Source: Pithys albifrons albifrons (Eukaryota > Chordata > Aves > Passeriformes > Thamnophilidae). Taken from it: a stretch of DNA of 64,000 nucleotides. The notes beneath the pieces are model-generated. The model searched no databases, was not told the origin of the DNA, and saw nothing but the letters and a program-made list of their open reading frames with translations. Made by a program: the position numbers and the translations under genes. The stretch spans positions 4,521,520-4,585,519 of the forward strand of contig NC_092460.1 of the NCBI RefSeq assembly GCF_047495875.1, given 5' to 3'. Positions within the stretch are counted from its first letter, which is position 1. Every line of letters begins with the position of its first letter. Positions 1-11,650 of the stretch are shown here, piece by piece.

Positions 1-3000
1 GAAAAGTTTTCAGGCTTAGCAATCAAGGAATTGGAAAGGTCAGTCTGGAGCAAAAAGGGATAATGGAGGCTGGAGTTGAACCTAACATAAAAAGACTTAG
101 GTCCTCCTTCCCAGCTTTCTGTAATTCCCAGACAGTTCTCCAGATGACATTCATTATTTGTGTTATCTTTGCACCTAACAGAGTGAGTCAGGGACCAGGG
201 TGCTACATAAGCAAAACAAAAAGCTCTCCCTTTGCCAAGGGAACTTAAAATCCAATGGTGTGATAGGAGAGAGAGCCGATGTGAACCCTGAGGAAGGGGG
301 AGGATGAGCAAACCACGGGGCTGCAGCCTAGGGAATGGCACTGGCATAATGCTGGCTATCAGTCATCCCTAGAGGGGGAGGAGAGAGTGCCAGGAGATAA
401 TGAGGCAGCTTTGTGGGTGTTTACAAGGATCATGATAATACTTTGTGGCAATGACAGAACAGAAGATGACACATTAAGGTAATATTTGGGCACTGGCTAA
501 AACAGCGTGAGAAGTTTTCAGTCTGCAAAATTTACAGTATTACCCAAAATAATTGCTCTGCACAGGAGCCATGTTTGCCTTCTGTAATCAGGGCACAGCC
601 ATGGTTCATGCCAGTGAAAGGCAGACAGATTTAAACCAATGCTGGAAAATGTCCACCCTGCCTCTTGCTTGCAGAGGGTCCAGATGTCAGGTCAGGGATG
701 GGGCACTGGGCACTGCCATCAGGCTGGAAAGGGCATGGGCCAGCAGAGCCTGGATCTGTGCTCAACGATGCACTCAGGAAGCATTTTGGATGTGGTTTTG
801 TTTACAGAATTATTAGCAGAGTCATGCAAAATGTACAGGTGACACCAAAGTGGATGGGAGTATTAATGCCACTGTTCACTCCCAGTTTCCAGGATGGCAG
901 CGGAGGATTTGCAGATGAACAGTCACAGAGCTGCATCTCTGTGACAGAGAGGTATCTGACAGCTAGCGATCACATTTTTCAAGGGCTTATTCCTGGCTGT
1001 TTAATACTTCATATGCTCTCTTGGGGAGGGAGGAGAGAACGGAGGAGTATATTTGGCACAGCAGGGAAGTGGACTCGGGTCTTTTCCATCCCTTATTGCT
1101 GTGCTGTTGCAGAGGGAGAGAAAGCCTCCTTCCACAGCGGTACTAATCCTCCTCCACAGCAAGCTGAATGTTTTGAACTTGAACAACTCCTCTCATTTTT
1201 CCCCCATGTGATTGTGAGTCAGGCTGAGCTTCTCTATTCTTCTCCATAATTGAGTAGGAGATTATTTTGACTGGAAATAACCAGACACAGGTATCATGGC
1301 TATGAATGCCTCCATGCATGCCACTTGCTAGAAGTTCTATAGCCTTCTGCAAAGGGAGCTGGTCTTTCAAGATTTTGCTCAATGGAGAGGGAAGAAAAGC
1401 AGAGGGGAAGAATAGCTCCTTCCTGCTCACATCTATCACTGTCTCTGTTAAACTTAACCTGCTGAATTGTTGGTAACACACTGTTCTTCAGAAGCAGCTC
1501 CTTTGTGAAAGACCTCCCTTGTGACACGGGGAGTAGCCGCATTGAGACAGGAAATATCCCTGACATGATGGCTTTCTACAGGAGCTTGTGGCTGCTATCC
1601 AGTCCATGGCCATGCTGAGAAAGTTACAAAAAAGCCATGCCTCTAAAATCCCCAGGGGAACCTCCCCAGGCAGAGATTTTCCTGTCCTTCTCTTCCTGTC
1701 TCTGTAGTTGTCTCTCCTGGGATGCAGGCCAGCTGCTAGGGTTGCATTCCCACCCCTCTGCCCTGGAGGCAATGAGAGATGGAAGAGTGCAGGGCAAGGG
1801 AGATGCAGATGCAATGTGAGGCCATGTCAGGGCACGTGGCTTCTTCTGCTGCCATGGCAGGGGATGCTGCCAGATGCTGATTTTGGCTCTTGGTGTGTAC
1901 CAGGGAGGCGGATGCAGCCGCGTGGCAGAGCTGAGTTTTAGCTACACACACTCCTTCCAGCAAAGCCAAATACTAAGGAGCATTTCACAAGATCAGGCTT
2001 TCTCCAGTTTATACATAAGTGGGATTGCTTCAGGCTGTTGAACCAGCCTGCTGCAGACTAGCCAAGCCCAGAAGTTTTATCTGTGCTGTAGCAAACTCAA
2101 GCCACTGCAGTTCTGCTTGCGGATCTAATGTCTCAGCTGCTTACCGAGGAACTAATGAGCTTTTGAGGATACATGGGTGCTATAAACTCCTTAGGCCAGA
2201 GATAAGCAGCTTATTGCCTTTAGGAGCACTGCCAGCCCTTGGCTCTGCTGCTGTGGTGCTTCTCAGGCCCCAGGTTCTTGGTTAGCAGGAAGAGCCACAA
2301 AGTTCTGTGATAAGTTCCTAATTACAAGTGTACACGTGTGTGCTGCAGCCGTCTCTACAGGTTGTGGTAAGACCTGGCAGCAGGACAAGTAGGCAACAAC
2401 AGGTTTTACACGCTGTGTTGTCGCTGTGTTAGTGACTTCAACCCTCACAAACTGCCCTCCCTGCAGAGTGGCTGCACTGCCTTATCATTACAGGATGAAC
2501 CCACCACCCTCATCACAGCGAAATGGCCTTTGGCACCCAACAGGAAATTCACCATGGACAGCGTGGGCAGCTTCAGAACAAAAGGTGACTGTGCTGATCA
2601 TGAAACAACTTTTATTCATTGCTATACTTTCTCTGATTTTGGATAGATCTACTATGAATGTCTGTCTAGAAAATTCACTGGGTTAAAAAAAAGAGGTAAT
2701 GCACAACTGAAAGTTCTTCAAAGACACTATGAAAGCATGTTTTTATTTTCTTAGTATGAATTCAGCCCTTGCTGTTCTCCACTTGCTGTCTGAAGTGTCT
2801 GCCATCAAAAGAAATCTTCCTACAACTGACCAACAAGCTGAGGTTTCTACTCCTACTAAATGCTAGAGAGTCTTCAAATCAAAGTTGCTTGACTAGTCAG
2901 TGCATTTCCATCTTTATTGTGTATTTTACTTCCCCCCCCCTTTTGCATTTTACCCAGGTATAAATTAGCCCAACAGATCTCTTTCAAGGTATAACTAGGA

Positions 3001-5120
3001 ATGGAATTTGGTATGCAACTCTCAAATTTTTGTTTAGTTGATCTCCTTAGAGAACAACTTTGAGTTAATCTAATCACCATTGAAAATTATTTGAGGTCTT
3101 GGAAGTAGCTTCTGATACCATCTTTTAACTTGAGTAAAAATCTGAAAGCCCATTTCTTTGCTGCTCTATTGTCCTTATATATTTGTTACCTTTCCTGTTG
3201 GTTTACACCTGTGCACAGCTTAAATGAAGCCAGAACTACTCCCTTATTTTGGCACTCTGTACAAATGGATATTCCCTCCTTGCCTATGGCCCCTTTCCCT
3301 TTCACAGCTGGTGGAAATGAAAGGATGAGCAATGTAAAAACCTTCAGTGTGACTAAAACTGTGAGATTTAACAGTATCAGAGAGTCCATGCACAGTGCTT
3401 GAATGCTAAATTCTCAGTTAAACAGGTGTTGACTGTTGAGACAGAGCCCTTGCTGGAATGTTGGAGTAGGATGATAATGCAGCAGTGTGTTCCCATGACC
3501 AAGAGCAGCAGTTCAGAGGTCAGCTCAAGGCTGAACCGGTACCGACAGTTCAGTGCCGTGCCTGGAATTCAAATTCAACCATCACCAGATTCATGTTCAG
3601 GGGATGAAAGTCAATAACTCCCTTCTGTATTTAAATTACTTCTTCAACAAAGGTGTCCTCTTGTCATTGAACTATAGAAATAGCACATTAAAAAGTTTTG
3701 CAGTGTAAAAGTGTTGGTGGGTCTCAACCAACTCTGTGGGCTAAGTAAACTGTGAGAAATATTTTTCTCCCTACTATCCTATCAACTGAGCTTTTAAGGC
3801 AGACTGATGAAGAGGAATCTATTCTTTTAATAGTGCTTTTTCACTGGTAAGGGGTCTTGCTAACTTATTGAAGTAGATCTTGGAATAACAGATAAAAACT
3901 GTCAGAAATGCTATGATGTAGTTTGGAGCTGAGTGAAAATTGTGACCAAAGCCTGAGTCTGCCCAAATGGTGAGCTAAATGCCAAAATGCCCCAGGATTC
4001 CTTGGATCATCATGCAAGTTATTAAGGGTAAGAGCTAATTTGTTTGGGATGTGGTTTGGTTTATTGTTAGTTGCTCTTTTAGTGCAAATGATTTTCTTTG
4101 GAAAAATTGGATCATCGAATCTTTTATTTATTTGGCCCTTTGCCTTTGCATTTTATCTAATAAAGTTCATTTCAGTGATGCAGGATTGATAAGGAAAAAC
4201 CTCCCAGAGCTGTGTGAAACCTGAAGTCTTCATACCTGAGAGGAGCAGGGCCTGAGCTTTTGGGAAGATCCAATGGGATTTCACATGTTTTGTGATCTTG
4301 AAAAAATCTGTCATGGTTAAATAAAAACAAGGCTTTGGGGGAAAAAAGTACACTGGTTATATGCATAGTACAAGAGATTTGTAGAAAGCCTCTGGATATC
4401 ATTGGAATGCCAGTTGATTTACCTTTACAGTTAAGGACATGATGACTGGAAGGATTGTGGAGAGCTGTATGAGTTTGATCCCTACAATAAGTGAGCTCAG
4501 CCTGAGAAACAAACCTCATCTGCCAAATTCTGTAAGGCCCTTTCCAGCTTTTTTTCTCAAAGGAAGGACGTGCCTCTGCTACTGAATAAATGAATAAAGT
4601 GGGAATTTTGATGATGATTTCAAAGGAAGCTAAATTGAGCTCCACGAAAAGGGAGCACTAGCACGCAATGCTGCTCTTCTTTTTTTCTTATTAATGTGAC
4701 TAATTAAATGTTTGTATTTTTTAAGCACTAACTGGTTTTTTGATGGTCGTTTAGAGACTTTGAGAAAGTCAATAATTTTGATGAAATAGGACTGTAGACT
4801 CCAGAACAAAGTCCACATGGGATCCGTGATGTTGCTAGGATACAGCTATTAGTATTTTCAGTGGCTGGGGTATTTTTTGGTGTGGTTTTTTTTAATAGAG
4901 TTGGCCTAACCTGTCTTACAAACAGTAGAATATGTGACTGCCTGATCCCATTTACACAACGCTCCCTTAACTTACAGTAATGAAGCCAAACTTGACCCTT
5001 TAATTTCAGCCACTTTTAGTTGTGAAGAAGAAACACAAAGAACAATTTTGACCCAAATCTTGGGTCATTTAATGAATATGCAGGATTTTCTCCCTGTGGG
5101 TGTTCCATTGCTGAAGTCAG

Positions 5121-5136
5121 TCTCCCTCTAGTGGTT
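5121..5136 (-). promoter_or_regulatory. Possible CTCF-type site
   Basis: The + strand reads CCCTCTAGTGG at 5124-5134. This is the reverse complement of the CCACTAGAGGG form of the CTCF core motif, so the motif points along the minus strand. One position of the usual GGC run differs. This is a motif match by eye only; a site this short also occurs by chance. Confidence 0.3.
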
Positions 5137-7295
5137 TATTTCCAGAGGGGCCCTTGGCTTTGCTGCCTTGGACAGGTCCCAGATTTTATGGTGTGATGCA
5201 GAAAGTGGAATAACCACTATGAGCTGAACTGCAGAGCCAGTGAGCTCATAATTTTTAATAGATGTGCATAAACCTTATAAAATATTATTTTCTGTGGAGT
5301 TTATATTTTAGATTTTTTTTTTTTACAATAGCAATACAAGTTGAGGGTTTCCATCCCAGGCTCACTTTGAGGTATAGGCTAACATGGTTTTCTCAATGTG
5401 TAGGATGTGACTCTTGCACATTGTTTTCTTCAGCTGTATATTGGGATGCCTGTAAAAAAAAGATCAGTGTTTAAGCTCATGTTCCACATCAAAGCCAATG
5501 CCAGATGTGATGCCAATAACATTATAACACAGAATAGCATTGAAGATGGTACTATTTTGGGATCCTCATGTTTGGGGAGGCAATATCTAAGTGAAACACT
5601 CTGCAGATATTTTACCTAAAAATCAGGAAAAGCAAGCTCTCTGGAGTTTGTTTCCAACATATAACTTAACTTAGAGGTCTGTCAGGTTTCTTGCATTTAT
5701 ACCCCTGACCTCACCTTTGCTGGGCATCTCTTTAGCACCTAAGATAGTCCCAGTGCCTTCAAAAGGTGGGGAACAGGGAGAGATGAAAGCAGAAGCCAAG
5801 TATCCAAAGGTAAGTAGGAAGTTCAAGTCTCCTAATACCCAATGCATGGATTAAGTGCTGGGTTAAGCCATTTCAACTCCCCCAGGATGGCTTGGTAAAG
5901 GAAAAAGCATAATGAAGTCAAACCATGCCTTTATTTAACTGTAAAGGGCTTTGGATGAGGCTCAGCCTCCCTTCACAAGTGGTGGTAACCAGAGAGAGCT
6001 GTGATTCTGGGCTGCATCACGGATCTTGGAAACACTGATGTCTTTCCAACTTGTACACTAACCTGAGGGAGGTAGAGGACTGGTACTGACTTTTTCATGT
6101 TCACATCTGGCAGAATTCCATCCTGTGATTTGCTTTTTCACATACCAGGGGAGCAATTTGGCCTTGTATTTTCTTTATAAACTGTAATAGAAATTGGAGA
6201 AATTTAGGATAACCAGCTCCAGAAGTTAGCAAGCTCCCATTGCATTTTCCCGGGCCTCTGACCTGGAGGTCCTGAGATGCCATCACCTTCCCATGATGCA
6301 TTTTACAGAATGTTCAGTTATGTAACAACTTTAAGGGTAAGGTTTTACTTATGTTTGCCTTTTTCTTAATGCTCAGCTTCTATCGGGCAATCAGGAATCT
6401 TGATCCACTGGGAGACTGCTTAAATCACCTTCCTTTGGATGCTGCTCCATAAAAGCTGCACAACATTTCCCAGGAGAGTGATTTTGGAGCCAATTTTGTA
6501 TTTCATTTTTGTTTTCACTCGTCAGGATAAAGTTTTCACACAGCATCCTGGCCAAAGCTGATTTGATTTTGGTTTATAACTTGAACAAGAATGATTTCAT
6601 TTATTTTGTTTATATTAAGAAAAATATACATTTACTCCTGGGATGCGAAACAAAATTCTTGCACTTTTTAACAGCTCCACAGCTAAAAAAGCAGAGGTAC
6701 AAATTTAGTATGCACATGTCCTCTCTGAGATTTGTTCTGGCATCAGTCACCACCAGTAAGTTAATAGGGATCCTGTTTTTATAAGGAAATCATAGACACG
6801 TATGAGATGCCCACAAACACATGAACTGGCTTTACTTTTATATAATTGTATATATAAATATATTTTTTTTAGACTTTCATAGTGCATATGTATGAACTTT
6901 TTCAGTAAGGGAGGAAAGAATCTAGTTGAACTGCCCTTCTTTCTGGACTAGTGAATGGTTATGTCAGTTGTAGAAGCTAAGGGAAGGTTCCTCTGCTTGT
7001 TTGACTTGGGCAGGTTCATGCATTTGAAGGAAGACTACTCTGAATAGGAGCTTGGAGGCACCAGCTCTGTGAGGAGCCTCTCCCATGGAGCTGTGCTTGG
7101 TACTGTGTGGAAAACCACCTGTCCTAGGCAGGACTGGACACAAGCCTGCGAGAAAATCAGGGGCAGTGAGCCAGTTTGTTTTTAACAAAACAAAGTTATG
7201 CAATATCATTTAGTTCTGACATGTTCCCAATATGCAGCAAATGAAGAACTCACTAAATACAGTATATCTCTGGCCATATCATTTGAATATAACTT

Positions 7296-7309
7296 GTTGC
7301 CATGACAAC
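7296..7309. promoter_or_regulatory. Possible RFX X-box
   Basis: GTTGCCATGACAAC is a nearly perfect inverted repeat. It differs by one base from the palindromic X-box GTTGCCATGGCAAC bound by RFX factors. It lies about 4 kb upstream of the EIF4E3 start codon. No function is shown by sequence alone. Confidence 0.35.
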
Positions 7310-10300
7310 CTCTGCTTAACAGCTTGGCTGATATGAAATCATTCCTAGATGAGGGAGTTTTTGCCAAAAGCATTGGGATTCAACACTTTAATATCGTGTT
7401 TTAGGGTTTAAAAACATTTATTTAAGCCTCTGGAAGCAAATATCAACTAAAATCCCTTCATCCTCACCTCTGCTTCGGCTTTTGGTTGATCAGTTTATCT
7501 TCCTAGGAACCTCTCAGGAGCAGCTCCTGTGTTACTTAATATGCTTCTGAAGTCCCAGGCAGTGTTTCAAGAGCAAGTGATCATGACACCAGCATTTGGT
7601 AGAGAAATTACATTTCATGGCTGTTGGCTCAGGCTGTGAAGCAGCATCCGCAGCAGCAGCAGCTGGGCACAGCAGCCAAGGCTTTTGCTCCAGCCATCCC
7701 TCAAGTCCAGGAAGGTTTATGTTCCAAATAACTCATTCTCACAGTGAAAAAGAGGAGCTTTGGCTGGAGAGAAGTCCAGCCCAACCTTTCACACCCTTCA
7801 TTTTCTATCAGGAGCACTGAACAAACCCAGGTTATCTCAGATGTTTTCCAAGGTGTGGTACCTGTTGCCTTGGACATAGCCATGGAGCACTTCCAGAGTG
7901 GAAATGCAATATGACTGCTCATATGGTGCTTGTTCCCTTCCTCCTCCTCCCTTCCTGGTGCTGCATTGCATTGGAATATAGCTAAAATAAGCCTAATGCT
8001 TTCCTAATATTTCTCACGTGTGCAGGCATTGCAGTTGCCACAGTGATGGTGCACAACTGCCAGCAGGGGAAAGGAGGGTCCTGATGGTTTTAAAAGGCAG
8101 TATGTCCCCTCAAAACACCACTGTATCACAGCAGGGGGATTTCCTGCATTAGCTGGGGCAGAGACTATGGGAAAATCTCCCAGAACAGGCAAATAATGTT
8201 TCAAGCACATGTAATGCACCCATTACTGTCAAGATTTTGGGATCAGCAAGGATTATAAGAATAGGGATTTAAATCTCGAGTAAAACCACAGAAAGAGGTA
8301 TGAAGTATTCATTGTTTCTTCTGGCTGCAATGTACCTTCTTCAGCTCTAATTAGCACAGCATGGATTGACTTAGGCCTTTGTGTAGCAAAAAGGCTCAGG
8401 TGCCTGAAACTGGGTCCAGACAAGCAGTGCTGGGAGCACACAGAATGGGGAAGAAAAGTACTCCCCACTCCAGTTTGGTTTTTTTTCCTCCCCAGTTGCT
8501 ACCTGGGAAAATTTCAGCTGTTATCCATCAGAAATCAGCTGAGCTAATCTACTGGCTGACTCATCCTCTCTGCCCCACAGTCCTGCTTTATAAGGCCTTA
8601 GCAGAAAATTGCCTGTTTACCTGGAGAACTCTGTAAGAACAAAGAGGATGGAGCTGGGAGAAGCTGTAAAGGCATGGAGCCACTAGCCCCTTCTATGGTG
8701 GTGAGCTTTAAGCAATTCATCTCTGCACCATCTTGTAGCACAGGGCTGAACTCTAACACAGTTTGTTTCTGGTAAAGCTGCTTGAGAAGGTACAAAAGCA
8801 CGGGAGGTATCCCTAAGGTCTCCTTAAAAAGGAACCTTCCAAAATAGATGGCAAATATCGATAAAATACATTTTTAATTAAAGCCTTACAAATACCTCTC
8901 TGAAAGTGGTAATAACTTCCTGGGATTTTTAATCTCTGAACTGATTTCACTCAAGGTGTGCTGGCAGTGCAAAGTAGCTGAGCAGAATCAGGATGCTGCG
9001 CTCGTGATCATTTTTTCTTGTGAGACTCATCTCGGGAGACTTGTTCTTGCCTCTGTGTCACGACTTCTTAGAAATCTCTGTAGGCAAAGGATGCACTAAT
9101 TCGATGCATCCTGTGATTGCCCTTCCTCCACAGCCAAATTAATTTACTGTTAGTTGAGATTCCCACAACGTTCCTTGTGCCACTGTGAAGCCTGGTATTT
9201 ACTGATGTAAATAAGGAATAAATAGAGGCTTTACATGTCTCATTTGGAATAATGATACAGGCTGTGCTGCCTGGCTCTTGCTCCATGTCTCAGAGGTGTG
9301 GGGGTTGTATTTCTATATTGTTCCTTGCAGCTCAGGTTGTTTATAACAGAATGATTTGTTTTCAGCTGGAGTTATAATGTTTTAACTGATGAGCAGCTCT
9401 CTTATAATGGAATCTGGAGGTTTTCACTGAAACGTGTGGTTCCTGTCAGAGGCAGGTAATGGATTCAAACTTAGTTTTTGTAATACAGTCTAGTGGGTTT
9501 GGCCTTATTTCCATAGTGATGCTGCTGCATATCCAGAATTTAATACTTTGTTGGCAACCTCGGCAGAGGACACCAGGAATGTGTTAGGTGTGGAGACTGT
9601 CATTGGCAGTCATGGAGGAAAGATGTGGTGGCCCTTTGAGGTCAGAAGAAATTAGCACTCTACTCTCTGTCTTCTCCAGCTTTTCTGAGAAAATCTGTAC
9701 CTAGATACAGCCATTTATTGTAGGGTTTTTTTCAGGATTAACATTTTTGGTGGGCTAACCATTGAAATAGAGAGAAAATACTTGGAGTGGGCATAGCAAT
9801 GAATTTTTAGATTCTAAGCTCTCCCAAATGGTCATTATCTTGCCTTCTATTTAAAGAGGATTAAATTAGATTGCAAGAGATGGTGCAACTGCTTTTCCAG
9901 ATCTTATTTAATTTGGATTAGCAGTTTGCATTTTCCATCTGCACAACATAATCATTAACTTTTTGTGTTTCTTTTTTGTCACTATACAGACTGCTTTTCA
10001 TGGGTGATCTCTGCCCTTTCTTACTGTTAGATTTTTAGTTCTTTAGAGGAGTGTGTCTTTATTGATTTTTCCTTTAGGATGAAGTATATATAAAATTATT
10101 CATCCTGCTAAATGTGCTTGCAAGGCAATCTGTGATTCATGGTCTTTGATCCTGCTATCACTTATGTGGGTGTTTAACTTTACTACTGTGCACAGTTGCA
10201 ATGGGGAGAATCTTAATTTAAAAATTACTATTATAAAAATAATGTGAGGTTTTTTGCACATGTCCATGCTGGATTTGGGAGGAACATCTCCCTTTAAAAC

Positions 10301-10420
10301 CAAACATGTAAATTAAATGGGCTGTAGAGGAAATTATTCCCCCAAAGTCTGGAAAGGTTCACCATTGCACGATCTCCATCCGTGGCCAGTTTGCACAGTA
10401 GCCACCCCTCCATTATGTGA

Positions 10421-10775
10421 GCGTGCAGAGGTTTTGTGTCCTAAAACTTGTTTTTTTAGAGAGCTTTAGTGTTTTGGTTAGTATTGCCAAGCCAAACGGA
10501 GCATGAAGGTCATTTTGCTCAAAAAGGCAGGCCCAGAGACTCTCTAGGTCTGTGGTGTGACCTGTGGATGTGCACAGAAGGGGCTGCCAGTGGTGTGTCT
10601 GAACATGCAAGAGTTTCGTGTCCTAAACCTTGGGGGTTTGGAGAGATTTAGTGTTTTGGTCAGTATTGTGAAGCCAAACTGAGCACGAAGGCTAATTTGC
10701 TCAAAAAGGCAGCTCCACATTGGGCCTGTGGTGTGAGCTGTGTATGTGCAGAGAAGGGGCTGCCAGCGGGGTGCA
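10421..10775. repeat. Two-copy tandem duplication, unit about 180 bp
   Basis: Copy 1 (about 10421-10600) and copy 2 (about 10601-10775) share the same order of blocks. These are a GTGTCCTAAA stretch, a TTTAGTGTTTTGGT block, GCCAAAC, TTGCTCAAAAAGGCAG, a TGTGGTGTGA block and AAGGGGCTGCCAG. The copies have diverged by substitutions and small indels, so the duplication is old. It sits directly upstream of the CR1 element and the EIF4E3 promoter. I do not recognise the unit as a known repeat family. Confidence 0.85.
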
Positions 10776-10830
10776 AGGCAGGATGGTGGTACTGGGCACC
10801 CTTTCTGCCCCAACACCTCACGGCCATGGG

Positions 10831-11036
10831 TCATAGAATAATAGAATCGTTTGGGTTGGAAAAGACCTCCAAGATTATCAGGTCCAACCCTTGGTCCAAC
10901 TCCAGTCCATTTACCAGATCATGGCACTCAGTGCCACGTCCAATCTCAGTTTAAAAACCTCCAGGGATGGGGAATCCACCACCTCTCTGGGCAGGCCATT
11001 CCAATGCCTTATTAGTCGTAAAGGTCTAAGGAAGCA
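10831..11036 (-). mobile_element. CR1 LINE 3' end, 5'-truncated
   Basis: The segment opens with TCATAGAATAATAGAAT, the reverse complement of the CR1 3'-terminal 8-bp repeat. It continues with the familiar CR1 3' region (TTTGGGTTGGAAAAGACCTC, later CCTCCAGGGATGGGGA and CTCTCTGGGCAG). The element is therefore inserted on the minus strand, with its 3' end at 10831. It is truncated after about 200 bp, which is typical for CR1. Its right edge is approximate. It ends less than 300 bp before the EIF4E3 start codon. Confidence 0.9.
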
Positions 11037-11650
11037 GATCAGCGATTCCCCCCAGCCGTGTCCCGCAGGAGAGGCAGGGATGGGGCGAGTGCATGTGCTG
11101 AGTCAGGGCCCCTCTGGGGAGCCACCCATGCTCTCCAATGGGCATGTCCATCGCTGTCACCATCGGCGTGGCGCCCCCTTCCCTTTACTCGTCCGTCTAT
11201 CCTTCCCGTCGCGGTCTTATCTCCGCTTCTCTGTTCCCCCCCTGCCCCTTATCCAAGCCCGAGTCCCGCTCGCCCCCTCCCCGTCCCTTGTCCCCTCCCC
11301 GCGCCCCGCCCGCCTGGGTTGATGGCGCTCAGCCCCCCCGAGCGGGAGGCGCCGTGGCTATCGGGGCTGCCCCTCCACTCGCCATGGACCTTCTGGCTGG
11401 ACAAGTGAGTGGGGCCGGCGGGGGTACGAGCGGCGGGGGAGTGGGGAAATCCCCCAAATCCGTCTGGCGGGAGCATCTCCTCGAGTTAGCGGTTCGCACG
11501 TCCAGCGGATCGGACACCGGGAAATTCATCCTGGGAGAAGCGCTGGTGCGAGGGTCTGTCCCGGTGCCTGCCCCGGGGAGCCGTGTAAGGAAACCGGTTT
11601 GGAAGCGCTTTCGGTTTTGTAGTCCAGCGGGCACACATCACCAGGAAACG
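11030..11650 (+). promoter_or_regulatory. EIF4E3: EIF4E3 CpG-rich promoter and 5' UTR
   Basis: The sequence changes abruptly from AT-rich to C/G-rich with many CpG dinucleotides around coding exon 1. Examples are the CGTCGCGGTC, CCCGCGCC and GAGCGGGAGG stretches. No TATA box is evident, which fits a dispersed CpG-island promoter. The transcription start cannot be fixed from sequence. It probably lies between the CR1 element (ending about 11036) and 11320. Confidence 0.7.
11322..11404 (+). CDS. EIF4E3: EIF4E3 coding exon 1
   Basis: It encodes residues 1-27 plus two bases of codon 28, from [12 protein letters not shown] through SPWTFWLD. The donor is AA|GTGAGT at 11405. The start context is weak at -3 (T) but has G at +4. 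The same frame stays open upstream to 11058, but that extension has no resemblance to eIF4E and begins next to the CR1 element, so I leave it out. An alternative upstream first exon, as described in mammals, is not visible. Confidence 0.9.

Larger units (their letters stand above)
1..10420. other. Upstream intergenic sequence, no recognisable gene
   Basis: I see no exon, RNA gene or long conserved reading frame here on either strand. The open frames are all under about 200 codons, and I see no recognisable domains in them. The sequence is AT-rich and repeat-poor. In mammals PROK2 and GPR27 lie on this side of EIF4E3. No cysteine-rich prokineticin-like exon and no intronless seven-transmembrane frame is visible. 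Two possible protein-binding sites (5121-5136 and 7296-7309) are listed separately. Confidence 0.6.

Noticed and set aside
11058..11321. In-frame N-terminal extension of EIF4E3
   Set aside because: It is open but begins at the CR1 edge, is low-complexity Pro/Ser-rich, and does not resemble the known EIF4E3 leader.
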